From the NCBI GenBank assembly GCA_015178975.1, contig WHVD01000081.1, positions 329,773 to 393,772 of the forward strand: DNA of 64,000 nucleotides. The letters run 5' to 3'. Shown here in pieces: positions 44,404 to 55,696 of this stretch. The stretch's first letter is position 1, and every line of letters begins with the position of its first letter. The notes beneath the pieces were generated by a model, which made no database searches, was not told the origin of the DNA, and saw only the letters and a program-made list of their open reading frames with translations. A program made the translations under genes and the position numbers. Source of the DNA: Hysterangium stoloniferum. Lineage: Eukaryota; Basidiomycota; Agaricomycetes; Hysterangiales; Hysterangiaceae.

Positions 44404-45439
44404 GTACCCCCCCATTAGGGCCAATTTCCCAAGGAGGCTATGATATGCATAATGGTTCATGCAGGATGTGTTGACTGTTAAAGCTCGGGGCATAAGAACA
44501 GACAAAACTGGTAACACAGGAAAAACCTATGGAAGTTCCGAAGTCGGTAATCTGAGAGGTCTGAGAATACATGACAAGTCGAAACATTGGGAGGCCTGAG
44601 GGTTCTGCAAGTACACTGACAAGTTGAAATGTCGGGAGCAAAACAAGGGTTGGGATAAAGATAGGGTGTCGGAAGAAAGGGATTAGGTCCTGGAAAGGTG
44701 TCGGAAAGGTTTGGAAAGAATTCAGAAAGGATTTGGAAAGTCAAGATCAAGACAAAGGTCGGGATGAGACCATGGTCATAATTGGATACTTGAATGTAAA
44801 TTCAATACTCAGAAAAGGTCCAGAAATCCAAAATGTCAGTCCAAAAATCTGAAAGGTTTTGGAACAGAGTTCCGAAGTTTCCGAATGGTCCAGAAGAGAG
44901 TTCGGAGGTTCCAAGGTTCTGAGGGGTTGGAACATACCAAAAGGGTCAGGGAGGACAAAGGACGAAGTGGACAGAAGTGCATAAAGTCCAAAAATGCTGA
45001 GAGGCACAGGGTCCAAGGTAGCACCAAAATAAAGGCTACCCAGTAGGACAGAAAGGTGCCGGAAAGGCCGGAAAGTGTCCAAATGGACCAGAAATTACCC
45101 ATAAGGGGCCAGAGTGTTGCCCAGGGGCAACAGGGAATGCCGGAAAAGGCCTGAATATGCCTGAATGGGCTGGGAGTTGCCTGTGAGGGACAAACATTGT
45201 CCAAAGGCAAGGGGACAAGGAGGAGTTAGAGTGGTCAAAGGTGGCAGTGTCCATAGGCATGGTAGGTGCCAAGCCATAAGGCAGGAAAGGAGACTGGAGC
45301 ACAGGGAAAAGCCACAGGGGTTCCGAGGGCAGGCAGGACTTGTTCTAACTTCGAATGGACTGAATGTCATTGAAACGGGAAATTGGTATATTCTGGGAAT
45401 ACGCTGCATGTGAACCGGAAAGTCCGGGACTCGCTCATC
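44404..45439. other. Purine-rich stretch joining an LTR to G1
   Basis: After the polypurine complement (44404-44420) the plus strand is G/A-rich for about 1 kb with no recognised domain. It probably combines internal sequence of the minus-strand element at 43486 with remnants of a G1 leader. Similarity to the G2 leader begins only about 15-20 bp before the G1 gag start ('gggactcgctcat'). Confidence 0.45.
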
Positions 45440-46666
45440 ATGGGTCCCAAATGCAAAGCTGCCGAAGGACCACCCCAACTTCAATCCCCGTTGCAACTTT
45501 ATACAACCCAATCCGAAACCCCAATTCAGCTGACAACATCAGCTTCAGTCGAAGAAGTTACCGAAGAAATTACTGAGGTAACAAAGGACACCGATGTTCC
45601 CCACACTTCCGACCACGAAGCAGAAGATCAGCCGGAATCATCGAAAAAGAAATCTTCCGACGAACCGACTGAAATGATGTTTATCAACTCCATTGTGAAA
45701 TTCGCTGATTATTTGAAATCCGCTGAGGATAGTAAAGAATCATCCCGTACCGGAGTCAAAGAACCTGAACCATTTACCGGCAAGGATCTGAAAAAATTGA
45801 AGAATTTCCTTCTCCAATGCCATTTCAGTTTCCGTGATCGACCCAATGCATTTAAAACCGATAGTCAAAAAGTCAATTTTGCACTCTCATATCTCAAGGA
45901 TACCACTCAGGATTGGTTCGAACCCGGACTATCTGGAATATCCAACGAGACACCCGTATGGCTCGACAACTGGGACGCTTTTGTGGAAGAACTGGAAACT
46001 AATTTTGGACCTTACGATCAATCCGGCGAAGCGGAAAATGAATTAATGATGCTTAAGATGAAGGACAATCAACGAGTTTCCGATTATCTCGTCAAGTTCA
46101 ATACCCTCACCGCAAGATGTGGATGGGACGATTCCGCCCTCAGGCACCATTTCCATATGGGACTTCCATCACACCTTAAAGACAAAATCTGCAAAGATGG
46201 GAAGCCTAAAACTCTCCAACTCATGCGGATTAAAGCTCAAACTTCCGATGCCCGTTACTGGGAACGAAAAGCCGAGGTCTCTCGAGAGAATCCGACGGAA
46301 CATTCTCAGAACAACAAAGTGTTGACTAGCAAGTCTTCCGGCAACAATTCAGGCAATAACACCGGTTCTGGCACTAATACTGGCAAATCAACTTCCGACC
46401 AGAAGAAGGACAAGAAATCCAATAAGGAAAAACAGTCAACTTCTGACGAACCTGACATTTCCCATTTGTTAGGTACCGATGGTAAACTCACCCCGAAGGA
46501 GAAACAACGACGTATGGACAATGACCTCTGCCTTTTCTGTGGGAAAGGCGGACACAAGGTTTCCGACTGTACCGTTAAATCTAGCTCTTCCAAGGCTCGC
46601 GCGGCAACTTCCACTACGACTACAATGTCCAAGGAAAAACCCGCCACGGAGTCGAAAAGAGAGTAA
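45440..46666 (+). CDS. gag: G1 Gag (capsid/nucleocapsid)
   Basis: 408 residues from ATG 45440 (MGPKCKAAEGPPQLQ); G2 gag starts at the equivalent ATG. Upstream in-frame codons exist but are not conserved in G2. The middle is the retrotransposon gag fold (PFTGKDLKKLKNFLLQC, FALSYLKDTTQDWFEP, WDAFVEELETNFGPYD). A Ser/Thr/Lys-rich linker follows, then a CCHC knuckle CLFCGKGGHKVSDC near the C-terminus. Gag packages element RNA into cytoplasmic virus-like particles. The frame is intact. Pol follows in the -1 frame and overlaps by a few bases, so pol expression would need frameshifting around the A-rich end. Confidence 0.9.
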   Translation: MGPKCKAAEGPPQLQSPLQLYTTQSETPIQLTTSASVEEVTEEITEVTKDTDVPHTSDHEAEDQPESSKKKSSDEPTEMMFINSIVKFADYLKSAEDSKESSRTGVKEPEPFTGKDLKKLKNFLLQCHFSFRDRPNAFKTDSQKVNFALSYLKDTTQDWFEPGLSGISNETPVWLDNWDAFVEELETNFGPYDQSGEAENELMMLKMKDNQRVSDYLVKFNTLTARCGWDDSALRHHFHMGLPSHLKDKICKDGKPKTLQLMRIKAQTSDARYWERKAEVSRENPTEHSQNNKVLTSKSSGNNSGNNTGSGTNTGKSTSDQKKDKKSNKEKQSTSDEPDISHLLGTDGKLTPKEKQRRMDNDLCLFCGKGGHKVSDCTVKSSSSKARAATSTTTTMSKEKPATESKRE

Positions 46667-48825
46667 GCAACCCTCCGGAATCTGCACGGACAGAGGGTTG
46701 CGTTGACTCTCTCCATGTTTCCGAGGTTATCCGTCTCAACGCGTCCGCTCTCTCTAATCCCGACTCATTATTTGTAAAACTCGTCTCTGACCTTCTTGGA
46801 ACTTTAGTGTTTTGAGCTCTGATAGATTCTGGCTCCACACACTGTTTTGTAGATACCACCTTTGCCACGAAACATAATCTAAAACTCCATTCTGTTCCCG
46901 CAATTTCCTTGCGTTTGTTTGACGGCACTAGCAATATGGCAATTACCCAAGCCTGCAACATGTCTATCCGGTTCCCTTGTGGAACATCCCAGATGGTTAC
47001 CATTTTCGTAACACAGTTGGACTCTAGCTGTTCGGTAGTTCTTGGATACAACTGGCTCACCCGATATAATCCGTTGATTGACTGGGTATTGGGCAGTATT
47101 ACTTTCCGAATCCCCGACACTTCCGTTCCTCCTGCAGCGTCTTTTCCAGCCAACACCTTTTCGGCATCAATGGCACCTCCGGCTTCTACCGAAACTTCCG
47201 AGCCTCCAAAAATCTCTCTCATCAATGCTTCGGCATTTGTTAGGGTGAGTAAACTGGATGGTTCGCAATGTTTTTCGATCAGCTTAAAAGTTGATGAAGC
47301 ATCTGGACGATTTGCAACTCCAGAATTATCCGAGCTAAAAGCCGACCTGGAAGGAGTTCCCGAAAAATACCATGATTTCGCGGACATCTTCAGTAAGCAA
47401 AAAGCTGATAGGCTTGCACCACATAGGCCCTATGACTTAAAAATCGATATTGAGCACGGTTCCAACCCTCCGTTAGGACCTATTTACCCATTATCCCAAT
47501 TGGAACTTTCGTCTATTTGGGAGTTCTTGGATGAACATTTGTCGATAGGTTTTATCCGTCCCTCAAAGTCTCCGTATGGAGCACCCGTCCTTTTCATCCG
47601 AAAGAACGACAGTTCTCTTCGACTCTGCATCGATTTCAGAGGATTAAATTCCATTACACGGAAAGATAAGTACCCACTTCCACTAGTTACCGATTTACTC
47701 AACGCCCCACGGAAAGCTCGAATTTATACCAAAATAGACCTCAAACATGCCTATCATTTGGTCCGAATTGCCGAGGGTGACGACTGGAAAACTGCTTTTC
47801 GGACTCGTTATGGATCCTTTGAATGGTTGGTTATGCCGTTTGGCCTTACCAACGCCCCTTCCGCTTTTCAATGTTTTGTTAATGATATATTTTCCAACAT
47901 GCTTGATGTATGTGTTATAGTCTATTTGGATGACATTTTGGTATTTTCCGAGGATCCCGCACTTCACGATGAACAGGTCCGTGAAGTTTTTCGAAGACTC
48001 CGTAAAAACGGTCTTTTTGCCAACAGTAAAAAATGCTACTTTGACATGGATTCCATTGAATACTTAGGTTTCATCATCGGACCTGAGGGTCTCCGTATGG
48101 AAGAAACCAAGGTTCAAGTTGTCCGTGATTGGCCCGAACCACGAAAAGTCAAGGACATTCAGTCATTTTTGGGTTTCGCCAATTTCTACCATCGTTTTAT
48201 TCGAAATTATTCAGATATTACAGTACCACTTACTCATCTTACCCGTAAAACTCAACCGTGGGTTTTTGATGACAAATGCCGTTCTGCTTTCCAGACTCTA
48301 AAAAATGCGTTCACTTCGGCCCCAATCCTTTCCCATTGGAAACCTGATGTTCCGATTATTGGGGAAACCGATGCTTCCGATTATGCAATTGCCGCGATTC
48401 TTTCCATTCAGGATTCCGACGGTGAAATTCATCCGGTCGCATTTCTTTCTCGGACACTTTCAGTATCTGAACTCAACTACGACGTTCATGATAAGGAACT
48501 TTTGGCAATTTTTGAAGCTTTCAAACATTGGCTCCATTATCTCAAAGGTTCCACAACTCCCGTTGACATTGTTACCGATCACAAAAATCTCGAATATTTT
48601 TCTACCACTAAACTTTTGACCCGCCGGCAGGCCCGCTGGTCTGAATTTCTTTCCGCTTTCAACATGATTATCCGTTTCCGACCCAGACATCTTGGTGGAA
48701 AACCAGATGCCATGACTCGACGATGGGATGTCTATCCTAAAGAGGGGGAAAGTAACTATGCTGTCATTAATCCGCATAACTTGAAACCGGTTTTTACAAC
48801 GCAACAACTTTCCGCTTCCATTTGA
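46667..48825 (+). pseudogene. pol: G1 Pol: protease, reverse transcriptase, RNase H
   Basis: Protease active site is [13 protein letters not shown] (46819-46860), preceded by a TGA at 46813-46815 where G2 reads CGA. RT motifs include [29 protein letters not shown] and the catalytic YLDD ([12 protein letters not shown], about 47915-47945). RNase H has TDASDYAIAAILS, ELNYDVHDKELLAI and VTDHKNLEYF. The frame ends at TGA 48823-48825; G2 has CGA there and reads on into integrase. These enzymes process Gag-Pol and convert element RNA to cDNA. Only the two nonsense changes break an otherwise clean frame. Confidence 0.9.
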
Positions 48826-48849
48826 GCGACTTCCCTCTACTATCCAATT

Positions 48850-50197
48850 ATGCGTAGCGTCATGATTTTGGACATTGAACAATTACATCAAGATATCCTT
48901 TCCACAATCACTTCTGACCCGGCTCTCAAGCCACATCTAGACGTTCCCGACAATCCTGACCAACCCCGATGGTCACAAGACTCTCAAGGTTTTATCCGTC
49001 TCAATGGACGTATCTACACTCCAGATTCCAACAATCTCCGACTCTGCGTACTTCAGTATAAACACGATCATCCAATCTCCGGACATTACGGCATCAACAA
49101 TACTCTTGGTTTAATCCGTAGAGAATATACTTGGCCCAACCTCCGAGATTTCGTAACTCAGTTCTGTAAGTCATGCACCACCTGCTTACGCTCTAAAACC
49201 CAGAGACATAAGCCGTACGGCCTTCTCAAACAACTTCCGATACCGGAAAAACCCTGGAACTCAATTTCCATGGATTTTATTGAACAACTTCTGACGTCTG
49301 AAGGCTTTACTTCCATTCTAGTTGTTGTGGATCGATTCTCGAAACAAGGCATTTTCATACCCACCCATGATACAATCACGTCCTTACAATTAGCGGAACT
49401 TTTCATTATTCACGTATTTTCCAAACACGGAGTTCCATCTCATGTAACTTCCAATCGAGGTTCCAAGTTCATCTCCCATTTCTTCCAAGCCCTTGGGAAA
49501 GCCCTGGACATGAAATTACACTTCACCTCGGGATATCACCCAGAAGGTGATGGACAAATGGAACGTGTTAATCAAACATTGGAACACTATATCCACATCT
49601 ATTGCAATTACCAACAGGACAATTGGAAATCCCTTCTTCCGATCGCAGAATTCGCCTACAATAACTCTCCGAATGCAACTACCGGCATCTCTCCCTTTTT
49701 TGCCAACAAAGGCTATAATCTGAATCTCACAGTACATTCCGAACGAGATTTAGCATCCACTCGTGCTCAAGAATTTACCACCGATCTCGATGAGTTACAT
49801 CAAGAACTTCGGAAAGCTATTTCTTCCGCTCAGGAGCGTTATCAATGTTCTGCAGACAAAAACAGGATCTCACCTCCTAATTTTAAAATTGGTGATCAGG
49901 TTTTTGTAAAAGCTCAATTCTTCCGTACTACCCGACCTTCTAAAAAACTCGCTGAGAAATTCTTAGGCCCTTTTGAAATTATAGCACAAGCCGGTTCACT
50001 CTCATGGACTCTCCGACTTCCTGATAGTATGTGAGCAGTTCACCCTGTTTTCCACGTTTCCATGTTAGAACCTTGTGTTCCTAACACAATCCCGGAACAT
50101 ATTCAACCTCTGTCCCCTCCGGTCATCATTGACGGAGAACCCGAATTTGAAGTTTCCGAAATTTTGGATTCTAAAATCGACAATCACGGATGTACTT
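48850..50197 (+). pseudogene. G1 integrase and first half of chromodomain
   Basis: The zinc-binding part has YKHDHPISGHYG and CKSCTTC. The catalytic core has SISMDFIEQL (first Asp), VTSNRGSKF and YHPEGDGQMERVN (Glu). The second catalytic Asp, present as SDRG in G2 and G5, is Asn here (AAT for GAT). A TGA at 50032-50034 replaces CGA of G2. Beyond it PVIIDGEPEFEVSEILDSK begins the chromodomain, which is cut at 50197 by G2. The element therefore cannot integrate by itself. Confidence 0.9.
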
Positions 50198-50761
50198 TGT
50201 TAAGTGCCGTGTCGGGAACTTATTCCGGAACTATCGGGAAGTCACTGGGAAGTCAGGAACTATTAGATAGGGTCAGGACATCGGCTTCAGCTTATGTGCT
50301 GCGCCTCTACGTAAATGCTCAATGTCCTTAATTTCGAAGGTGAGGTTTAGGATGGAAGATACGGATATTCAGAGTTCCAAAGAGTTCCGAATATCGAGTG
50401 TACAGAAGGACGGGAGGAGGAATAAGAAACTAAGTCGATATCAGATCTAAGGTAAAGTACAAATTCGCGGAAACTAATATAAGTCTACTCGTTATTGTAC
50501 TACAAACTAAGACCATAATAAGATGGAAACGGAAGTGTACTAAAACAGAAATACAATAAGACATATTAGGGAGACAATATTCCAAAACGGGAATACAACA
50601 AACAAACGAGTGAATACTTGTCAACGGACAAATTACCAAATGCGGAACAAACAAAGAACGCGGATGATACGGTAACTATGATGTTCCGTAGTCAGGGGTC
50701 GGAAGTCGGAAGTCGGAGATCGGAAGTCAGATATTGAAACATCTGGGAACGGGTCATAACA
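50198..50761 (-). mobile_element. G2 3' LTR
   Basis: 564 bp; on the minus strand TGTTATGACCCG...GGCACTTAACA. It abuts the polypurine tract complement at 50762. It contains the conserved 'ggcttcagcttatgtgctgc' block at 50283-50302, which on the sense strand carries CATAAGC in the core-promoter position. Confidence 0.95.
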
Positions 50762-50779
50762 GTACCCCCCTGTTAGGCC
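50762..50779 (-). promoter_or_regulatory. G2 polypurine tract (second-strand primer site)
   Basis: On the minus strand the sequence just before the 3' LTR reads GGCCTAACAGGGGGGTAC. The same string precedes the 3' LTR of G1 (59071-59088), and a related one precedes that of G5. Confidence 0.8.
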
Positions 50780-50945
50780 GAAATCCCATAGAGGCGATTA
50801 TGTACTGAGTGATCGAAGCGACGGCTGATTATTATGTGTCGTGAAATTTACGCAATTCTGGAGGTGTGAGTTTCGGCTGTTGTTCTGAGTATAAAGACCT
50901 CCAAATATTCGAATTAACGTTTTTGTTTCTTTATCCACAACTTGT

Positions 50946-52068
50946 ATGTCCATTCGTCGGCCATTGTTCATCACTACCCCAGAAGATTCAGATACCGAAA
51001 TTGCCGTTCTACAAAAAATGTCGAAGGTCGCAGAACTTCAACAAAAACGACAAAGGATGGAGGAGTTGAAGCGACGACAAGAGGAGGAGGAGAAGGCGTT
51101 GATGCAGGAGTTGAAGGATGCGGAAGATGCGGAAAAACGGGAGTTGGAGCGGGTGAAGGCAGAGGCGGTGGCTCAGAAAAGGAAGGAAGAGTTGGAAAGG
51201 TTACAGCGGGAAGCGGAGGTGGCGAAAAAACTCAAAGAGATAAGGGAAGGAAAGGTAAGTTCCGTCCATAGATTCCATGTTTTCAACCAATAACTATTGA
51301 GTCCAGCGAAAAGCCGTGGAGGTGGAGGTAGAGGGAGAAGCTGGACCTTCGAGTCCTAAAGTAAGTACATCTACAAAAAAAAAAACGGTAATTGGTTAAC
51401 TTCTGAAACAGAAGCCAAAGGTCAAGGCTCCGGAACAGATGGAAGTTGTCCATGAAAATCTGTGTTATCGATGTTCCATACGGAGTATGACGTGTTGGAA
51501 ACAGAAGGTAAAATGGGGTGGAACTTGCTATCCCTGCGCAGTTCTCAAACTTCCGTGCACTCTCGCCTCGAAATGGGTTCCAAAATGTGAGAAGACTCAG
51601 AAACCTAACGATGTGGAAAGTTCGGGAGCGGCCAAGGCTGCGGAAACTGAGGTGCCGAAAACGGATAGTACGGGCATGGAACTCCTCAAGGATACCGTTG
51701 ACGCGTTAGTCTTTATCGGGACAGAAGTTATGAAAATGCGAGATACAATAGATCGCCATAATGAAATCCAGGAGAAAGGTTTCCATTCATTGATCCGGAA
51801 CTTCCGGAGGCAGAACGATTTCCTGGAGAAGATAATGGTTAGCATCGGTGTAATTGCAGTATCCGAGAGATTTTCCGATAAGGCACGGGAGCAGCCTAAT
51901 GATCCGTTGGCGGAATGTGTGGAGAAAAGGTGGGAATCAGGAAAGGGGCCGGGAGAGTCAGAGAGTGAGGATGAAGAGGTGCAGGATATGGTGAAAAGTG
52001 CAGAAGTTGCTGAAGAGCTGGGAGTCGGGATGGAAGATGGATTTGGGGTATCAGAGACTTTAAAATAG
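50946..52068 (+). CDS. G2 antisense accessory gene: coiled coil plus Zn2Cys6-like cluster, intact
   Basis: Exons 50946-51254, 51307-51360 and 51412-52068 join in frame through 52-nt and 51-nt GT-AG introns to give 339 residues. Residues 20-103 are a strong charged coiled coil (QQKRQRMEELKRRQEEEEKA). An acidic linker follows, then cysteines 139, 142, 149, 160, 163 and 170 with spacing CX2CX6CX10CX2CX6C, and a second helical part (MRDTIDRHNEIQEKGFHS) with an acidic tail. The six-Cys spacing is that of fungal Zn2Cys6 DNA-binding clusters, although basic residues between the cysteines are only partly typical. The gene is convergent with pol (stop codons 93 bp apart). A nuclear DNA-binding or antisense regulatory role for the element is an inference. 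No named family is recognised. Confidence 0.8.
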
Positions 52069-52161
52069 TCCAATAATATTTTTTTGACTTGCAAAACCTT
52101 AAACCAGTGTGATATTGGAAGTGTCGGGAGTGTCGGAAACTGAACAGAAAAGAACAAAGGA

Positions 52162-55100
52162 TTAGAGTGATGATAAAGGTCTGGGTTTACTTGGATAAGC
52201 CGTGTGGAAGTCAGTAACAATTTCCATAGCGTGTCCAAGTTCCGTGGCCAATATCCATGAAGTTTCCTCGTCGGTACCTTCATAACATGCCCATTTAACT
52301 AAATAGAGCAATTTACAAGTACGTCGGCGATTGTCGATTTTAGAATCCAAAATTTCGGAAACCTCAAATTCGGGTTCTCCATCAATGATGACCGGAGGGG
52401 ACGGAGGTTGAATACGTTCCGGGATTGTGTTAAGAACACAGGGTTCTAACATGGAAACGTGGAAAACGGGATGGACTGCTCGCATACTGTCTGGAAGACG
52501 GAGAGTCCATGAAAGTGAACCGGCTTGTGCTATAATTTCAAAAGGTCCTAAGAATTTCTCGGCAAGTTTTTTAGAAGGTCGGTAATAAATTCTTGAGCAC
52601 GAGCAGATGCCAAATCTCCTTCGGAATGTACTGTGAGATTCGGATTATAGCCTTTGTTGGCAAAAAAGGGAGAGGTGCCGGTAGTTGCATTCGGAGAGTT
52701 ATTGTAGGCGAATTCTGCGATCGGAAGAAGGGATTTCCAATTGTCCTGTTGGTAGTTGCAATAGATGCAGATATATTGTTCCAATGTTTGATTAACACGT
52801 TCCGTTTGTCCAACACCTTCTGGGTGATATCCTGAGGTGAAGTGTAATTTCATGTCGAGGGCTTTTCCGAGGGCCTGGAAGAAATGGGAGACGAACTTGG
52901 AACCTCGATCGGAAATTACATGAGATGGAACTCCGTGTTTGGAAAATACGTGAATAATGAAAAGTTCCGCTAATTGTAAGGACGTGATTGTATCATGAGT
53001 GGGTATGAAAATTCCTTGTTTCGAGAATCGATCCACAACAACTAGAATGGATGTAAAGCCTTCAGATGTCAGAAGTTGTTCGATAAAATCCATGGAAATT
53101 GAGTTCCAGGGTTTTTCCAGTATCGGAAGTTGTTTGAGAAGGCCGTACGGCTTATGCCTCTGGGTTTTGGAGCATAAGCAAGCAGGTGGTGCATGACTTA
53201 CAGAACTGAGTTACGAAATCTCGGAGGTTGGGCCAAGTGTATTCTCTACGGATTAAACCAAGAGTATTGTTGATGCCATAATGTCCAGAGATTGGATGAT
53301 CGTGTTTATACTGAAGTACGCGGAGTCGGAGATTGTTGGAATCTGGAACGTAAATACGTCCATCGAGACGGATAAAACCTTGAGAGTCTTGTGACCATCG
53401 GGGTTGGTCAGGGTTGTCGGGAACTTCTAAATGTGGCTTGAGAGCCAGATCGGAAGTGAGTGCGGAAAGGATATCTTGATGTAGTTGTTCAATGTCCATA
53501 ATCATGACGCTACGCATAATCAGATAGTAGAGAGAAGTCGCTCGAATAGATGCGGAAAGTTGTTGCATTGTAAAAACCGGTTTTAAGTTATGCGGATTAA
53601 CAACAGCATAGTTACTTTCCCCCTCTTTAGGATAGACATCCCATTGTCGAGTCATGGCATCTGGTTTTCCACCAAGACGTCCGGGTCGGAAACGGATAAT
53701 CATGTTGAAAGCGGAAAGAAATTCATACCAGCGGGCCTGCCGGCGGGTTAAAAGTTTAGTGGTAGAAAAATATTCGAGATTTTTGTGATCGGTAACAATG
53801 TCAACGGGAGTTGCGGAACCTTCGAGGTAATGGCGCCAATGTTTGAAAGCTTCAAAAATTGCCAAAAGTTCCTTATCATGAACGTCGTAGTTGAGTTCGG
53901 ATACTGAAAGTGTCCAAGAAAGAAATGCGACCAGATGAATTTCACCGTCGGAATCCTGAATGGAAAGAATCGCGGCAATTGCATAATCGGAAGCATCGGT
54001 TTCCCCAATAATCAGAACATCAGGTTTCCAATGGGAAAGGATTGGGGCCGAAGTGAACGCATTTTTCAAAGTCTGGAAAGCAGAGCGGCATTTGTCGTCA
54101 AAAACCCACGGTTGAGTTTTACGGGTAAGACGAGTAAGTGGTACTGTAATATCCAAGTAATTTCAAATAAAACGTCGGTAAAAGTTGGCAAAACCTAAAA
54201 ACGACTGAATGTCCTTGACTTTTCGTGGTTCGGGCCAATCACGGACAACTTGAACCTTGGTTTCGTCCATACGGAGACCCTCGGGGCCGATGATGAAACC
54301 TAAGTACTCGATAGAATCCATGTCGAAATAACATTTGTTACCATTAGCGAAAAGACCGTTTTTTCGGAGTCTTCGGAAGACTTCACGGACCTGTTCATCG
54401 TGAAGAGCGGGATCCTCGGAAATTACCAAAATGTCGTCCAAATAGACTATAACACATACGTCAAGCATGTCGGAAAATATATCATTAACAAAACGTTGAA
54501 AAGCGGAAGGGGCGTTGGTAAGGCCGAACAGCATAACCAACCATTCAAAGGATCCATAACGAGTTCGAAAAGCAGTTTTCCATTCATCACCCTCAGCAAT
54601 TCGGACCAAATGATAGGCGTGTTTGAGGTCTATTTTGGTGTAAATTCGAGCTTTCCGTGGGGTGTCGAATAAATCGGTAACGAGTGGGAGTGGATACTTA
54701 TCTTTCCGTGTGATGGAATTTAATCCTCTGAAATCGACACAGAGTCGAAGAGAGCCATCCTTCTTTCGGACAAAAAGGACGGGTGCTCCATACGGAGACT
54801 TTGAGGGACGGATAAAGCCTATCGACAGATGTTCATCCAGGAACTCCCGAATAGACGAAAGTTCCGATTGGGATAACAGGTAAATAGGTTCTAATGGAGG
54901 GTTTGAACTGGGCTCAATATCGATTTTTAAGTCATAGGGCCTATGTGGTGCAAGCCTATCAGCTTTTTGCTTACTGAAGATGTCCGCGAAATCATGGTAT
55001 TTTTCGGGAACTCCTTCCAGGTCGGCTTTTAGCTCAGATAATTCTGGAGTCGCAAATCAGATGCTTCATCAACTTTTAAGCTGATCGAAAAACATTGCGA

Positions 55101-55696
55101 ACCATCCAGTTTACTCGCCCTAACAAATGCCAAAGCGTTGATGAGAGAGATTTTTGGAGGCTCGGACGTTTCGGTAGAAGCCGGAGGTGCCGTTGATGCC
55201 GAAAAGGCATTGGCCAGAAAAGACGCTGCAGGAGGAACGGAAGTGTCAGGAAGTCGGAAAGTAATACTGCCCAATACCCAGTCAATCAACGGATTATATC
55301 GGGTGAGCCAGTTGTATCCAAGAACTACCGAACAGCTAGAGTCCAACTGTGTTACGAAAAAAGTAACCGTCTGGGATGTTCCACAAGGGAACCGGATAGG
55401 CATGTCGCAGGCTTGGGTAATTGCCGTATTGCTAGTGCCATCAAACAAATGCAAGGAAATTGCGGGGACAGAATGGAGTTTCAGATTATGTTTCATGGCA
55501 AAGGTGGTATCTACAAAACAGTGTGTGGAGCCAGAATCTATCAGAGCTCGGAACACTAAATTTCCAAGAAAGTCAGAGACGGGTTTTACAAATAATGAAT
55601 CGGGATTAGAGAGAGCGGACGCGTTGAGACGGATAACCTCAGAAACAGGGAGAGAGTCAATGCAACCCTCTGTCCGTGCAGATTCCGGAGGGTTGC
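52162..55696 (-). pseudogene. pol: G2 Pol, integrase and chromodomain (multiply disrupted)
   Basis: Minus-strand order: protease ([16 protein letters not shown], near 55550), a 4-bp deletion near 55055 relative to G1, RT with YLDD (about 54440), TGA for CGA at 54163-54165, RNase H, then an uninterrupted reading through the point where G1 stops (SASIRATS) into the integrase zinc finger. A 4-bp insertion near 53175 follows, then the catalytic core with intact D, D (SDRGSKF) and E (HPEGVGQTERVN), a deletion of about 160 bp near 52570 between short repeats, and a complete chromodomain (LLYLVKWACYEGTDEE) to 52162. Comparison with G1 lets each lesion be assigned. Confidence 0.9.

Noticed and set aside
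44085-44474. GSLT-repeat frame on the plus strand
   Set aside because: Falls in a 12-bp tandem array inside an LTR; not conserved and not attached to a domain.
46650-46680. Programmed -1 frameshift slippery heptamer between gag and pol
   Set aside because: Pol is in the -1 frame and the junction is A-rich (an AAAAAA run in G2), but no canonical X XXY YYZ heptamer lies in the right phase, so I do not annotate a site.
50942-51271. Second plus-strand frame overlapping exon 1 of the G2 antisense gene
   Set aside because: Gly/Arg-rich shadow frame; it has no intron continuity and lacks the conserved MSIRRPLFITTPED start shared with G1.
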